Source: CAYWXV01 sp964462535 (GTDB lineage: Bacteria > Bacteroidota > Ignavibacteria > OLB7). Taken from it: a stretch of DNA of 64,000 nt. The stretch covers positions 434,001-498,000 of the forward strand of contig CAYWXV010000001.1 in the NCBI GenBank assembly GCA_964462535.1. Reading direction: 5' to 3'. Positions 28,004 to 36,643 of this stretch are shown one piece after another; within the stretch, counting starts at the first letter, position 1; every line of letters starts with the position of its first letter. Position numbers and translations under genes: made by a program. Below the pieces are notes generated by a model. It was not told where the DNA came from and made no database searches. It saw only the letters and a list, made by a program, of their open reading frames with translations.

Positions 28004-29848
28004 TCAATCGGCCCGAATTCGCAGTGCGGCCTGCCGGGCCTCCTCCACAAGCGGGCTCGTGTCGTAGTCCGTCATGAGCCGAAGGTAGAGAGTGAGCGCG
28101 CGTGCCCGGTCATTGAGCAGTCGCTCGGTAACGTCGGCTGCGCCAAGAAGAGCACGGTCGGAGAAGAGCCCTTGCGGATGGCGGTCGACCAGGTCCATCC
28201 AGACACGCACCGCCTGCTCCCCGTTCCCAGCACGTTCGTATGCCCGACCCTGTTCGAATTGGGCTCGGTCTGCCAGGCCGCTTCCGCCAGAGACCGAGAT
28301 AGCCTTGCCAAACCCGGCCACCGCCGCCTCCCACTTCATTTGTCGAAGCAACAGCATGCCATTGGCGTACTCGCGCAGCCCCTTCGGCTGCTTCGCCGAG
28401 TACTCCGTCAGTAGAAAGCCATACTCAAGGGCATCGTTCGCCACGTCCGCAGTGGGATCGTTGGTCAGGCCTACGAACACGTCCTGCGCCTTATCGAAAT
28501 CCCCGGCAAAGAAGTCAATCTCTCCTCGCAGAAACACGGCCTGATGCATGACGTCAGCGCTGCCTGGCGCAACGCCACCTGTTATGAGCGAGTCGAGAAC
28601 CGCACGCGCGCCCGGCAGGTCGCCGAGTCGGATAAGCAATCGGCCAACGGCCAATCGTCCCCGCTCCGCAAAGGGCGAATCGGGAAAGAGATCAACCACC
28701 CGATAGGCCGTTTCCAAGGCATCCGCCGGCGCCGATAGGTCGACGTCCAGCAGTTCTATCACGCGAACCAATGCCTCGGCGGCAAGGGTTGTGTTCCCGT
28801 TCGCGCCGGCAAACTGCCGGTATCGCTCAACCAACGCCGTTGCCCTGTCACGCGACATGTTGCGCTCGTCGCGATACTGTAACTCCAGCGCACGAACGTA
28901 GCTCAACGCGACCACCGGGCTCAGGGGGTTCGTGGGCGGGTAGGTGGACCGAAAGTACTCCAGGGCCCGAAGCGCCGGGTCGTAGCGATCCTGCGACAAC
29001 ATCCGATCAGCGAATCGAAACACCTCCGCTCCATTCCCGCGACGAAGGGAATCAAGCCGGACGGCAACGGCAAATCCACCATCATCGTCCCCCAGCTCCT
29101 GATAGAGCCAGCCAAGAAGTTCCACGAACGGCTGATAGTCGCGACGTTCGTTGCATGCGGAGCTCACGGTGGCCACCGCGCGGCGGGTGACGGCTGGGTC
29201 CACGAGGAAACGGGCCATCGATGCCTCGATCGAGACGAGCCGTGCGGATCCGAACTCGAGCATCGTTAGGTACTCCGACGTGGCCTCTTCGATCCTGCCC
29301 GCCATCCCAAGCGCCGAGCCCAACTCTTCAGAGAAGAGATCGCGAGATCGAAGCATCTTCCTCCCTTCACGCCATGTCTCTATTGCGTCGTCGATCGCAC
29401 CTACCGAGAGCTGGTTCCTGGCAACGGTCCCCCAGATGTTTTCGCTTCCCGAACCAGCTGCTGCGAGAAGAGCAGTCCAACGTCGTCTTGCGTCGTCCGG
29501 CCTTCCGATTCGAAATTGAAGCGCGGCCGCGAATGCCTGAAGCTCAACGTCTCTTGGATACCGGCGAGCACGCTCATCCACTGTCCCGGCAAGGTCGGTG
29601 TAACGCGACTGTGCCATCAAGGAGCGCACGAGCCCCTCGTAGTAGGCGTTTGAATTGGGGTCTCCATCGTAGAGCTCTTTGTATACGCGCCCTGCATTTA
29701 CCCAGTCTGACGCCTCCTCGTACCCGCGGGCCAGTCTGTACCGCTGGCTCTCCTCGTCGATCTGAGCATGGGAATAGCCGGGAACCAGAAACAGTTGGCT
29801 CGCGAGCAGGGAAAGAATGCCAAGCACTAACCGACGGGTTCGGATCAT
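28004..29848 (-). CDS. Exported TPR-repeat protein, 614 aa
   Basis: 614 residues with a signal peptide ending near GYSHAQ (residues 1-29). The rest is almost entirely helical tetratricopeptide-like repeats (for example WVNAGRVYKELYDGDPNSNA, AVAGFGKAISVSGGSGLAD, GEQAVRVWMDLVDRHP and a C-terminal RALTLYLRLMTDYD), similar to periplasmic YbgF/BamD-type scaffolds. It probably acts in the periplasm as a protein-interaction scaffold. Its ATG overlaps the stop of the M24 peptidase gene by 4 bases (ATGA), so the two are translationally coupled. Confidence 0.82.
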   Translation of the reverse strand: MIRTRRLVLGILSLLASQLFLVPGYSHAQIDEESQRYRLARGYEEASDWVNAGRVYKELYDGDPNSNAYYEGLVRSLMAQSRYTDLAGTVDERARRYPRDVELQAFAAALQFRIGRPDDARRRWTALLAAAGSGSENIWGTVARNQLSVGAIDDAIETWREGRKMLRSRDLFSEELGSALGMAGRIEEATSEYLTMLEFGSARLVSIEASMARFLVDPAVTRRAVATVSSACNERRDYQPFVELLGWLYQELGDDDGGFAVAVRLDSLRRGNGAEVFRFADRMLSQDRYDPALRALEYFRSTYPPTNPLSPVVALSYVRALELQYRDERNMSRDRATALVERYRQFAGANGNTTLAAEALVRVIELLDVDLSAPADALETAYRVVDLFPDSPFAERGRLAVGRLLIRLGDLPGARAVLDSLITGGVAPGSADVMHQAVFLRGEIDFFAGDFDKAQDVFVGLTNDPTADVANDALEYGFLLTEYSAKQPKGLREYANGMLLLRQMKWEAAVAGFGKAISVSGGSGLADRAQFEQGRAYERAGNGEQAVRVWMDLVDRHPQGLFSDRALLGAADVTERLLNDRARALTLYLRLMTDYDTSPLVEEARQAALRIRAD

Positions 29849-31041
29849 ACGCCGAGAATGGGAATGATTTCGGTCTGACGGGGTTCGCTCGTCGCTTCCA
29901 CGGAGCCGTCATGGTCGATCAGCACATCGATTTCCGAGCGAATTCCAAAGCGTCCGGGAAGGTAGATACCGGGCTCGATAGAGAATGATGTTCCGGGAAC
30001 GAGCCGTCGGGTGTCGTTCGTCTCGAAGCCATCGATGTTCGCGCCAGCGCCGTGCAATTCCCATGTAATTGAATGACCGGTCCGGTGGACGAAGTACTCC
30101 CCAAACCCGGCCGCGTCAATGACGGCTCGAGCGGCACGATCGACCTCCGCTCCTACGACGGGATCGCCCTGCTGAAATCTCTGAGCGACCAGATCGTACG
30201 CTGCATCCCTCGCAGCGGCCACCACCGCAAACACCCCGGCGTACTCTTCCGGAACGGTGTCCCCCACGTATCCTGTCCAGGTGATGTCTCCAAACACCGA
30301 CTGCGTCCCCGCCTCACGACCCCAGAGATCGATCAGGAGAAAGTTCCCCTCGCTGATACTTGAATGACGCTCGAGTGTTGGTGCATAGTGGGGGTCTGCG
30401 CTGTGGGCTCCGACGGCGACGATTGGCGCGTGGTCGGTCACCATGCCACGACGTTCGAACTCCTCCATGATCATCGCCTGAACTTCGTACTCCGACACCT
30501 TACCCGTGCTCGCGATTGCATCTCGAACAAATCGGAATGCCAGCATCATAATGTCGCGAACAAGCGCACCCGCACGACGGGTCGATGCTATCTGGGCATC
30601 GTCAAGGCGGGCACCAAGCCAGGATACGAGGTCGGCACTCGATACCACCTGTGTACCCAGAGAGCGGACGAGCTCAATGGTACCGGCATCCACGCGACTG
30701 ACTACCGGAATCGAATTCTCCGGGGAGTATTCCATGGCGACGGATGGCAGACCATCAACCAACCATCGAAGTCCATTGCTGAACTGATCGAAGCTTGAAT
30801 ACGATCGAACCTCCCCCGGCATCTCCCCTCCGATGTGAGGCTCAATTGTGTGCACAAGACCACGAGGCTGTCCGGTACGCGGGATGCAGCAAGCCCATCG
30901 GCGTGTTACGTGCGCGCTAGTGGTGAGCCCGAGTGTCGCGGCGGAGATCGGGTTCGAGTCGCGGAAACTACACAGGAGCCATCCATCCAGGTCAAGAGCG
31001 GTCAGCGCCTCCTGAATGCGAACGACGGATTCACGGGTCAT
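29845..31041 (-). CDS. M24-family metallopeptidase (Xaa-Pro aminopeptidase-like)
   Basis: About 398 residues from the ATG at 31041; the longer frame to 31128 lacks homology. The N-terminal half is a creatinase/prolidase-like domain and the C-terminal half the pita-bread peptidase fold. Candidate metal ligands are the Asp of LLIDLWGR, the Asp of FGDITWTG, the His of HRTGHSITWELHGAG, the Glu of SIEPGIYLPG and the Glu of RSEIDVLI, so the five-ligand set looks complete. No signal peptide was seen, so it is probably cytosolic and cleaves X-Pro peptides. It is coupled by an ATGA overlap to an exported TPR protein, an unusual pairing. Confidence 0.87.
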   Translation of the reverse strand: MTRESVVRIQEALTALDLDGWLLCSFRDSNPISAATLGLTTSAHVTRRWACCIPRTGQPRGLVHTIEPHIGGEMPGEVRSYSSFDQFSNGLRWLVDGLPSVAMEYSPENSIPVVSRVDAGTIELVRSLGTQVVSSADLVSWLGARLDDAQIASTRRAGALVRDIMMLAFRFVRDAIASTGKVSEYEVQAMIMEEFERRGMVTDHAPIVAVGAHSADPHYAPTLERHSSISEGNFLLIDLWGREAGTQSVFGDITWTGYVGDTVPEEYAGVFAVVAAARDAAYDLVAQRFQQGDPVVGAEVDRAARAVIDAAGFGEYFVHRTGHSITWELHGAGANIDGFETNDTRRLVPGTSFSIEPGIYLPGRFGIRSEIDVLIDHDGSVEATSEPRQTEIIPILGV

Positions 31042-31121
31042 ACTCTGTCTTGATTGCGTGTGACGATCGGTGTGTGCGCCGAAAGATAATCGCTCGCCGC
31101 TGGAAAATCGGAATCGTTTTC

Positions 31122-31152
31122 TTGGCATTTCCGATCTCCCCGTCTATGTTTG
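31122..31152 (+). promoter_or_regulatory. Bacteroidota-type promoter for the 31.3 kb membrane protein
   Basis: TTG at 31122-31124 and a perfect TATGTTTG (TAnnTTTG) at 31145-31152 are separated by 20 bases. The gene starts 132 bases further on. Confidence 0.7.
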
Positions 31153-31284
31153 CTCACCCGTACTACTTCTTCGGCATTCCTACCGTACCCCCCTTCCATA
31201 AACAAACAGACAGCCACGCGCCGCAACACGCTCTAACGAGGTCCGCGCGGCGTCACACAGATCACTTATTCGGAGACATCGTCC

Positions 31285-31671
31285 ATGTACGATCAAGACG
31301 CAGCCAACGCCGTCGGCGCGGGATTCGGGATCGCATTTCTGCTCATCATGTTGCTGATGGCACTCGCCTTCCATCTCTTCTTCGGCTACTGCTTCAAGCG
31401 GATCGCCCTGAAGTCGGGTCACGAGGATTCCGCAGGATTGTGGTGGATACCGATCGCGAATTATCTGATACCAATCTACGTTGCGGGAAAGCCGGGCTGG
31501 TGGCTCATACTGTTCCTGATTCCAGGCGTGAACATCGTTGCGAGCATCATCGTCTGGATGGCCGTGGCCGAGGCGCTTGGCCGCGAGAACTGGTGGGGCA
31601 TCATTGCAGCTCTGTTCGGTATCGTCGGGATTCCAGTTCTGGCGTTCTCCGATCCACCGGCAGCCGCGTAA
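31285..31671 (+). CDS. Small membrane protein, DUF5684-like
   Basis: 128 residues with about four hydrophobic segments: near 14-35, around 50-62, about 70-88 and about 100-118. Features typical of this family are GLWWIPIANYLIPIYVAGKP, GWWLILFLIPGVNIV and the VAEALGRENWWGI stretch. The function of the family is not known. It has a good promoter upstream and a strong terminator 49 bases downstream, so it is probably transcribed alone. Confidence 0.75.
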   Translation: MYDQDAANAVGAGFGIAFLLIMLLMALAFHLFFGYCFKRIALKSGHEDSAGLWWIPIANYLIPIYVAGKPGWWLILFLIPGVNIVASIIVWMAVAEALGRENWWGIIAALFGIVGIPVLAFSDPPAAA

Positions 31672-31719
31672 GGCAATTTCCCTCCACAGGAGGCACCTTG
31701 CGGCGAGCTGAGACATCGA

Positions 31720-31748
31720 AACGGCGACTGGACAGGTCGCCGTTTTTT
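31720..31748 (+). terminator. Rho-independent terminator
   Basis: AACGGCGAC (31720-31728) pairs perfectly with GTCGCCGTT (31736-31744) and runs directly into TTTT, a classic intrinsic terminator. Confidence 0.95.
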
Positions 31749-31784
31749 GTAGTCTTGATGTTCATCGCGACGCACAACCTGTGA

Positions 31785-31815
31785 TTGCTTTGAGTCCGCT
31801 CGTTCGCTATGTTGA
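31785..31815 (+). promoter_or_regulatory. Bacteroidota-type promoter for uspA
   Basis: TTG at 31785-31787 and TATGTTGA at 31808-31815 are separated by 20 bases, directly after a terminator and 33 bases before the uspA ATG. Confidence 0.6.
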
Positions 31816-31847
31816 CCGGCCCCGCATTCACGCGTCCAAACCAGACC

Positions 31848-32303
31848 ATGACCCCTACACTGAGCATCGCCCGTATTCTGGCGCCGACGGATTTCTCCGA
31901 TCACTCATGCTTCGCGTTGTCGTATGCGCGATTGTTCGCCGACCGCTGGGGTGCGGAACTTCATCTCCTTAACGTCATCGAGCCGGCTGTCTTTCCGACC
32001 GAAGCCGGGTTGACGCCAATGGGAATGATGAACCTGGACAGCGAGCTTGCGGAGGCCGCCGAACATGCGATGAAGGAGATGCTCGGGCGTCCGGAGCTCT
32101 CCGGTATCGAGCCGATCACATCAATTTCTCATGGTCGCGCCTCCACTGCCATTATCGACTACGCCAACGACCGCCAGATAGATCTGATCGTAATCGCAAC
32201 CCACGGCCGCACCGGCTTCGAACATCTGATATTCGGGTCAACGGCCGAGCGGGTAGTCCGCGAGAGTCCCTGTCCTGTCCTGACGGTTCGGCCACCAAGG
32301 TGA
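31848..32303 (+). CDS. uspA: Universal stress protein
   Basis: 151 residues from the ATG at 31848 (MTPTLSIARILAPTDFSDH), chosen because the Usp fold begins there. The nucleotide-binding signature is intact: THGRTGFEHLIFGSTAERVV, the G-x2-G-x9-G-S/T pattern of ATP-binding Usp proteins, and ending PCPVLTVR. A small cytosolic stress-related protein. fbp follows 46 bases later on the same strand and may be read from the uspA promoter. Confidence 0.92.
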   Translation: MTPTLSIARILAPTDFSDHSCFALSYARLFADRWGAELHLLNVIEPAVFPTEAGLTPMGMMNLDSELAEAAEHAMKEMLGRPELSGIEPITSISHGRASTAIIDYANDRQIDLIVIATHGRTGFEHLIFGSTAERVVRESPCPVLTVRPPR

Positions 32304-32349
32304 TCGCGCCACTCTCGGTACCTCCTATTCGCATTCCACATCGCTCGCC

Positions 32350-33399
32350 ATGCCACGATTCAAACTCGTCACGATCGAACGTCAGATCGCCGATCAACAG
32401 GGGCTGTTCAAGGATGCTTCGGGGCATTTCAGCCGACTTCTGAGAGACCTGACACTGGCGGTACGCGTGATCAGCCGCGAGGTGCGTCGCGCGGGTCTCG
32501 TAGACATTCTCGGCGCGACGGGTGAGACCAACACCCATGGAGAAGCGGTAAGAAAGCTGGATGATTTCTCCAACGAGACCATCATCCGCGCGATGCGACA
32601 CGGCGGAAACCTTTGCGCGATGGCGTCTGAAGAATCAGAAGGAATCATTCAGCTGCCGACGGACGCGGAGAAGGGCTCGTACGTCCTCCTCTTCGATCCG
32701 CTGGATGGATCCAGCAACATCGATGTCAACGCGCCGATCGGGACCATCTTCTCCGTACTTCGACGAGTCACGCGCGACGACGGCAAGGATGGGCGCTTGG
32801 AGGATCTTCTCCAACCGGGCTATCGACAGGTTGCCGCTGGCTATGCCCTCTACGGCTCGAGCACGGTGCTCGTCTATACAACGGGGAATGGTGTTGATAT
32901 TTTCACCTACGACCCTACACTGGGAGAATTTCTGCTCTCGGCGTCGCAGGTCCGAATCCCACAACGTGGCAGGTACTACTCGATCAATGAAGGGAACTCC
33001 GTCAACTGGTTCCCCGGGACACGCGCCTACGTCGATCATGTGAAGGAGAAGGACGAGGAGACGGGTCGACCATACAGCCTGCGATACATCGGCACCGCCG
33101 TTGCGGATATCCACCGCACACTGCTGAATGGAGGCGTGTTTCTCTACCCGGCGGACAAGGTATCACCGAACGGAAAGCTCCGATTGATGTACGAGGTCAA
33201 CCCCCTCGCAATGTTGATAGAGCAGGCCGGGGGACTGGCAATCGATGGTCGGGATCCTGTTATGAACGTGCAGCCAACGGCTCTCCACCAGCGGATTCCG
33301 TTCGTGTGCGGGAGCAGAGAGGATGTTGAACTTGCGCGTACCTATCTGAGCAAAGACATGGAGATCGACGCGGAGCGTGCCGCGTCTGGAGGTGCATGA
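32350..33399 (+). CDS. fbp: Class I fructose-1,6-bisphosphatase
   Basis: 349 residues, slightly longer than E. coli Fbp. The metal-binding motif FDPLDGSSNID lies at about 115-125, preceded by the EESEG motif around 94-98. The substrate-binding part RYIGTAVADIHR and PNGKLRLMYEVNPLA are also typical. It removes the 1-phosphate in gluconeogenesis, which fits with the ATP-type PEP carboxykinase elsewhere in the window. pdxA begins within its stop (ATGA overlap), so the two are translationally coupled. Confidence 0.96.
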   Translation: MPRFKLVTIERQIADQQGLFKDASGHFSRLLRDLTLAVRVISREVRRAGLVDILGATGETNTHGEAVRKLDDFSNETIIRAMRHGGNLCAMASEESEGIIQLPTDAEKGSYVLLFDPLDGSSNIDVNAPIGTIFSVLRRVTRDDGKDGRLEDLLQPGYRQVAAGYALYGSSTVLVYTTGNGVDIFTYDPTLGEFLLSASQVRIPQRGRYYSINEGNSVNWFPGTRAYVDHVKEKDEETGRPYSLRYIGTAVADIHRTLLNGGVFLYPADKVSPNGKLRLMYEVNPLAMLIEQAGGLAIDGRDPVMNVQPTALHQRIPFVCGSREDVELARTYLSKDMEIDAERAASGGA

Positions 33400-34400
33400 T
33401 GAAGGGTGACGAGTTGCCGCGGATTGCAATAACCGTGGGGGACATCAATGGGATCGGCCCCGAGGTGATGATGAAGGCCCTCACGAATCCCGGAGTACAC
33501 GAGCGGTGTCACATCACGGTTGTCGGGTCTCGCCACCTACTTGCAGCGTACTCTCACCGGACACATTGCGGTCCGATCGAATACACCGAGGAGGGGCTGG
33601 CGGCCGGCGGTCGGATCATCCCAATCGTCGATCTACCCAGTGACGCCCGCATATCACTTGGAGAGATTGATGCCCGCGCGGGAAGACTGGCCGGAGACGC
33701 GATCTGTCACGCGGTCGACATGACGGCCCAAGGGGGATTCGATGCCGTTGTCACGATGCCCATCTCGAAGAAAGCCCTGAACGCCGGAGGCTACGACTTC
33801 CCGGGACACACCGAGCTGATTGCATCGCGCATCGGTGGGACGCCTCTGATGATCCTTATGACCGAGGGGATGCGGGTTGCCCTTGCGACAGTCCACGTCC
33901 CCATCGCCAGTGTCCCGTCGTTGATATCGTGGACGCTGATCGAGGAACGGATCAGAGGACTCCACCGTGCCCTCCGTCATGATTTTGGAATCACCAGTCC
34001 CCGCATCGCCGTGCTTGGATTGAATCCTCATTCCGGAGAGCATGGTACCATTGGGCGCGAGGAGGCGGAGATCATCTCCCCGACCGTCGACAGGCTTGCT
34101 GCCGAGGGGTTGGACGTCACGGGTCCGTTGCCGGCTGACGGCTTCTTCGCTCGATATATGCCTGGCACGTACGATGCCATTCTGGCGATGTACCACGACC
34201 AGGGTCTGATCCCATTGAAAATGACCGCAGCCGGGGCCGGCGTCAACTGTACGGCAGGATTGTCGATCGTTCGGACCTCCCCCGATCACGGCACGGCGTT
34301 CTCTATTGCCGGTCTCGGCATTGCCGAAGAGAAGAGCGTCCTTCAAGCTATTGAAGCGGCAGCCGCAATCGTCTTGCAACGAAAGAACCGCCGGACCTGA
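33396..34400 (+). CDS. pdxA: 4-hydroxythreonine-4-phosphate dehydrogenase
   Basis: 334 residues, the typical length. The N-terminus RIAITVGDINGIGPEV is diagnostic. DFPGHTELIA (about 132-141) and AMYHDQGLIPLKM (about 265) carry metal-binding histidines and the aspartate. It oxidises 4-phosphohydroxy-threonine in pyridoxal-phosphate synthesis. It starts by ATGA overlap with fbp and lies 18 bases before the ATPase gene. Confidence 0.95.
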   Translation: MMKGDELPRIAITVGDINGIGPEVMMKALTNPGVHERCHITVVGSRHLLAAYSHRTHCGPIEYTEEGLAAGGRIIPIVDLPSDARISLGEIDARAGRLAGDAICHAVDMTAQGGFDAVVTMPISKKALNAGGYDFPGHTELIASRIGGTPLMILMTEGMRVALATVHVPIASVPSLISWTLIEERIRGLHRALRHDFGITSPRIAVLGLNPHSGEHGTIGREEAEIISPTVDRLAAEGLDVTGPLPADGFFARYMPGTYDAILAMYHDQGLIPLKMTAAGAGVNCTAGLSIVRTSPDHGTAFSIAGLGIAEEKSVLQAIEAAAAIVLQRKNRRT

Positions 34401-34418
34401 ACGGCCACCACTCCACCC

Positions 34419-35084
34419 GTGATTTCAATCGATCGACTGACATTGACCCAGGGACCGACGGCGATTGTCGATGATCTTTCGCTCCACGTCAACGCTGGCG
34501 AAACTGTCTTGCTGGTTGGAGAGAGTGGCGTCGGCAAGACCACCCTCCTGCGCGCGCTGTACGGTGATCTCCGACCAGCCCGCGGGCGAATCGTCGTTGA
34601 TGGAATTTCCGTTGCCCCCGTTGATAGGTGGCGACTCCCATCGCTGCGCAGGCGGATGGGCCTGATCTTCCAGGACGACAAGCTGCTGGACGACAGGACA
34701 GTGTACGACAACCTGCGATTTGCGCTGGCCATCCAATCCTCCAACTCGTCTGCAATGGCCAGACGTTCGATGGAGCTGTTGTCTGAGCTAGGTTTGAGCC
34801 ATCTTCGATCCAAGTTCCCGAGCACGCTATCGGCCGGAGAGGCGCAGCGAATCGGCATTGCGCGCGCCGTCGCAGTGCGCCCGATTGTGATACTTGCCGA
34901 CGAACCAACGGGGGACCTGGACGCGGAGACATCGCGTGAGATATTCCGGTATCTGGCCTCCCACCAGCAGCCTGACGGTGTGATGATAATCGCCACCCAC
35001 GACCTCGACGTTGCGCTGGAAGCTCTACCGCATGCGCGCCGTCTTCGACTGGCCAATGGTCTGCTACAAGAGGAGTACGATTAG
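34419..35084 (+). CDS. ftsE: FtsE-like ABC ATP-binding protein
   Basis: 221 residues from a GTG. Walker A is GESGVGKTT (about 32-40), the signature is LSAGEAQRIGIARAV, Walker B is VILADEPTGDLD and the switch histidine is in IIATHDLDV. The size and GDLDAETS motif fit FtsE, which with FtsX links divisome and cell-wall hydrolases. No ftsX follows; the next gene is rluE. An equally fair call is the LolD/FtsE group in general. Confidence 0.8.
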   Translation: MISIDRLTLTQGPTAIVDDLSLHVNAGETVLLVGESGVGKTTLLRALYGDLRPARGRIVVDGISVAPVDRWRLPSLRRRMGLIFQDDKLLDDRTVYDNLRFALAIQSSNSSAMARRSMELLSELGLSHLRSKFPSTLSAGEAQRIGIARAVAVRPIVILADEPTGDLDAETSREIFRYLASHQQPDGVMIIATHDLDVALEALPHARRLRLANGLLQEEYD

Positions 35085-35088
35085 TCCT

Positions 35089-35703
35089 ATGCAATCCACG
35101 CGCGGAGCAGAGGCCACGGGCACATTCCGCTACATCGCTCTCTACAAGCCGTACGGTATGCTGTCGCAGTTTTCTGAGATAGCTGAAACCAATCACGCTA
35201 CTCTCGCGTCGCTCGGTCTCCCATTCGACGTCTATCCAGTTGGCCGGCTTGATCACGATAGCGAGGGGCTGCTAATCCTCTCGGACGACAGGACCCTCGT
35301 GAAACGACTCCTGGAACCGCAGACGGCCCACCCACGCACATACCTGATTCAGGTGGAGGGAAACCCTGACGACGACGCGCTCGAACGTCTTCGGAACGGG
35401 GTCATGGTACAGGGTCGAATCACCGCGCGCGCGCGGGCACGTCGCGTGGAGCCTCCAGCCGATCTTCCCGAGCGGCCGGTACCGATTCGATATAGAGCGA
35501 ACATTCCGACAAGCTGGATGCTGCTTACGCTTCTGGAAGGGCGCAACCGACAGGTGCGAAAGATGACGGCCGCAGTAGGCGTCCCGACGTTGCGACTGTT
35601 GCGCGTAATGATCGGTTCGCTAAACCTGTTCAACCTTGGGCTGGCACCCGGTGAGTGGCGGGACCTGACGTCGGCGGAAGTGAGACTGCTGAAGAAACGA
35701 TGA
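35089..35703 (+). CDS. rluE: 23S rRNA pseudouridine synthase, RluE-like
   Basis: About 204 residues from the ATG at 35089; an upstream in-frame start (35011) would overlap the ATPase gene by 74 bases. RsuA/RluB/E/F-family pseudouridine synthase without an S4 domain, which favours RluE. The catalytic aspartate is in VGRLDHDSEGLLIL. FNKPYG-type opening YIALYKPYGMLSQFSE and GRNRQVRKMTAAVGVPTLRLLR are typical. The start is only 4 bases after the ATPase stop. Confidence 0.9.
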   Translation: MQSTRGAEATGTFRYIALYKPYGMLSQFSEIAETNHATLASLGLPFDVYPVGRLDHDSEGLLILSDDRTLVKRLLEPQTAHPRTYLIQVEGNPDDDALERLRNGVMVQGRITARARARRVEPPADLPERPVPIRYRANIPTSWMLLTLLEGRNRQVRKMTAAVGVPTLRLLRVMIGSLNLFNLGLAPGEWRDLTSAEVRLLKKR

Positions 35704-35713
35704 TCAATTCCCA

Positions 35714-36643
35714 ATGACTGAGAACGCAATCGAGATTCGTGGCCTGACCAAAACCTATCGGGCGGGATCGCGCCGGGAGCGTGACGTGCACGCGCTGCAG
35801 GAAATGACATTGGATGTTCGTCCGGGCGAGGTGTTCGGCCTTCTGGGGCCGAACGGTGCAGGCAAGACGACGCTTGTGAAGATTCTTCTGGGCGTGGTCT
35901 ACCCAACCTCGGGGTCAGCTACCATCCTTGGGACGCGCATCGGGAAGCCGTCGAGTCGCGCCAGTGTTGGCTACCTCCCTGAAAACCACCGATATCCCGA
36001 CTACCTGACCGGCGACGGCGTGATGCGCTATTTCGGCGCTCTGAGTGGAATGGATGGTGCCGACCGAATCCGGCGCACGAGTGAGCTGTTGGAGCTCGTT
36101 AACATGACGCGCTGGCGGGGGACACGCGTTCGGAAATACTCCAAAGGAATGCTCCAGCGTATTGGCCTCGCCCAGGCATTGCTGAATAACCCGTCAGTCG
36201 TCTTTCTGGATGAGCCAACGGATGGTGTCGATCCGATCGGCCGCAAGGAGATCAGAGACATCATTCTCCGCCTGCGCGATGAAGGGAAGACGATCTTTCT
36301 CAACAGCCACCTTCTCTCCGAGGTCGAACTGATCAGCGATCGCGTTGCGATCATGCACAAGGGTAAGGTCCTGCGAATCGGTGGTGTACGGGAGATGACA
36401 CGAACCGGCGAGAAGATCAAGATAGAAGTGGAAGGGGTGTTTCCGGCAGACCTGGTCTCCCCTATTGCACCAACGATCTCGGTCGATGGAGAGTCGGCAA
36501 CAATCGAGGCCGATACGGAGACCCTCAATCGCGTAATCGATACGCTGCGCGGGGGAGCGTACAGGATTCGGTCGGTCGAGCCGATTCACGTTACGCTGGA
36601 AGAGTACTTCATGTCGTTGATCGGTGAGGAGGAGCGGAGATGA
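35714..36643 (+). CDS. ABC exporter ATP-binding protein
   Basis: 309 residues. Walker A is GPNGAGKTT (about 48-56), the signature is YSKGMLQRIGLAQAL and Walker B is VVFLDEPTDGVDP, followed by the switch histidine in NSHLLSEVE. The C-terminal 80 residues are the accessory domain of DrrA/CcmA-type exporters. It precedes its permease with an ATGA overlap. Substrate unknown. Confidence 0.93.
   Translation: MTENAIEIRGLTKTYRAGSRRERDVHALQEMTLDVRPGEVFGLLGPNGAGKTTLVKILLGVVYPTSGSATILGTRIGKPSSRASVGYLPENHRYPDYLTGDGVMRYFGALSGMDGADRIRRTSELLELVNMTRWRGTRVRKYSKGMLQRIGLAQALLNNPSVVFLDEPTDGVDPIGRKEIRDIILRLRDEGKTIFLNSHLLSEVELISDRVAIMHKGKVLRIGGVREMTRTGEKIKIEVEGVFPADLVSPIAPTISVDGESATIEADTETLNRVIDTLRGGAYRIRSVEPIHVTLEEYFMSLIGEEERR

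Noticed and set aside
30933..31784. 283-codon open frame on the + strand overlapping the M24 and DUF5684-like genes
   Set aside because: It runs through a promoter and another gene in a different frame, is Arg-rich and has no ribosome site.
34343..35056. 237-codon open frame on the minus strand opposite ftsE
   Set aside because: It overlaps ftsE completely and reads as Arg/Ser-rich noise.
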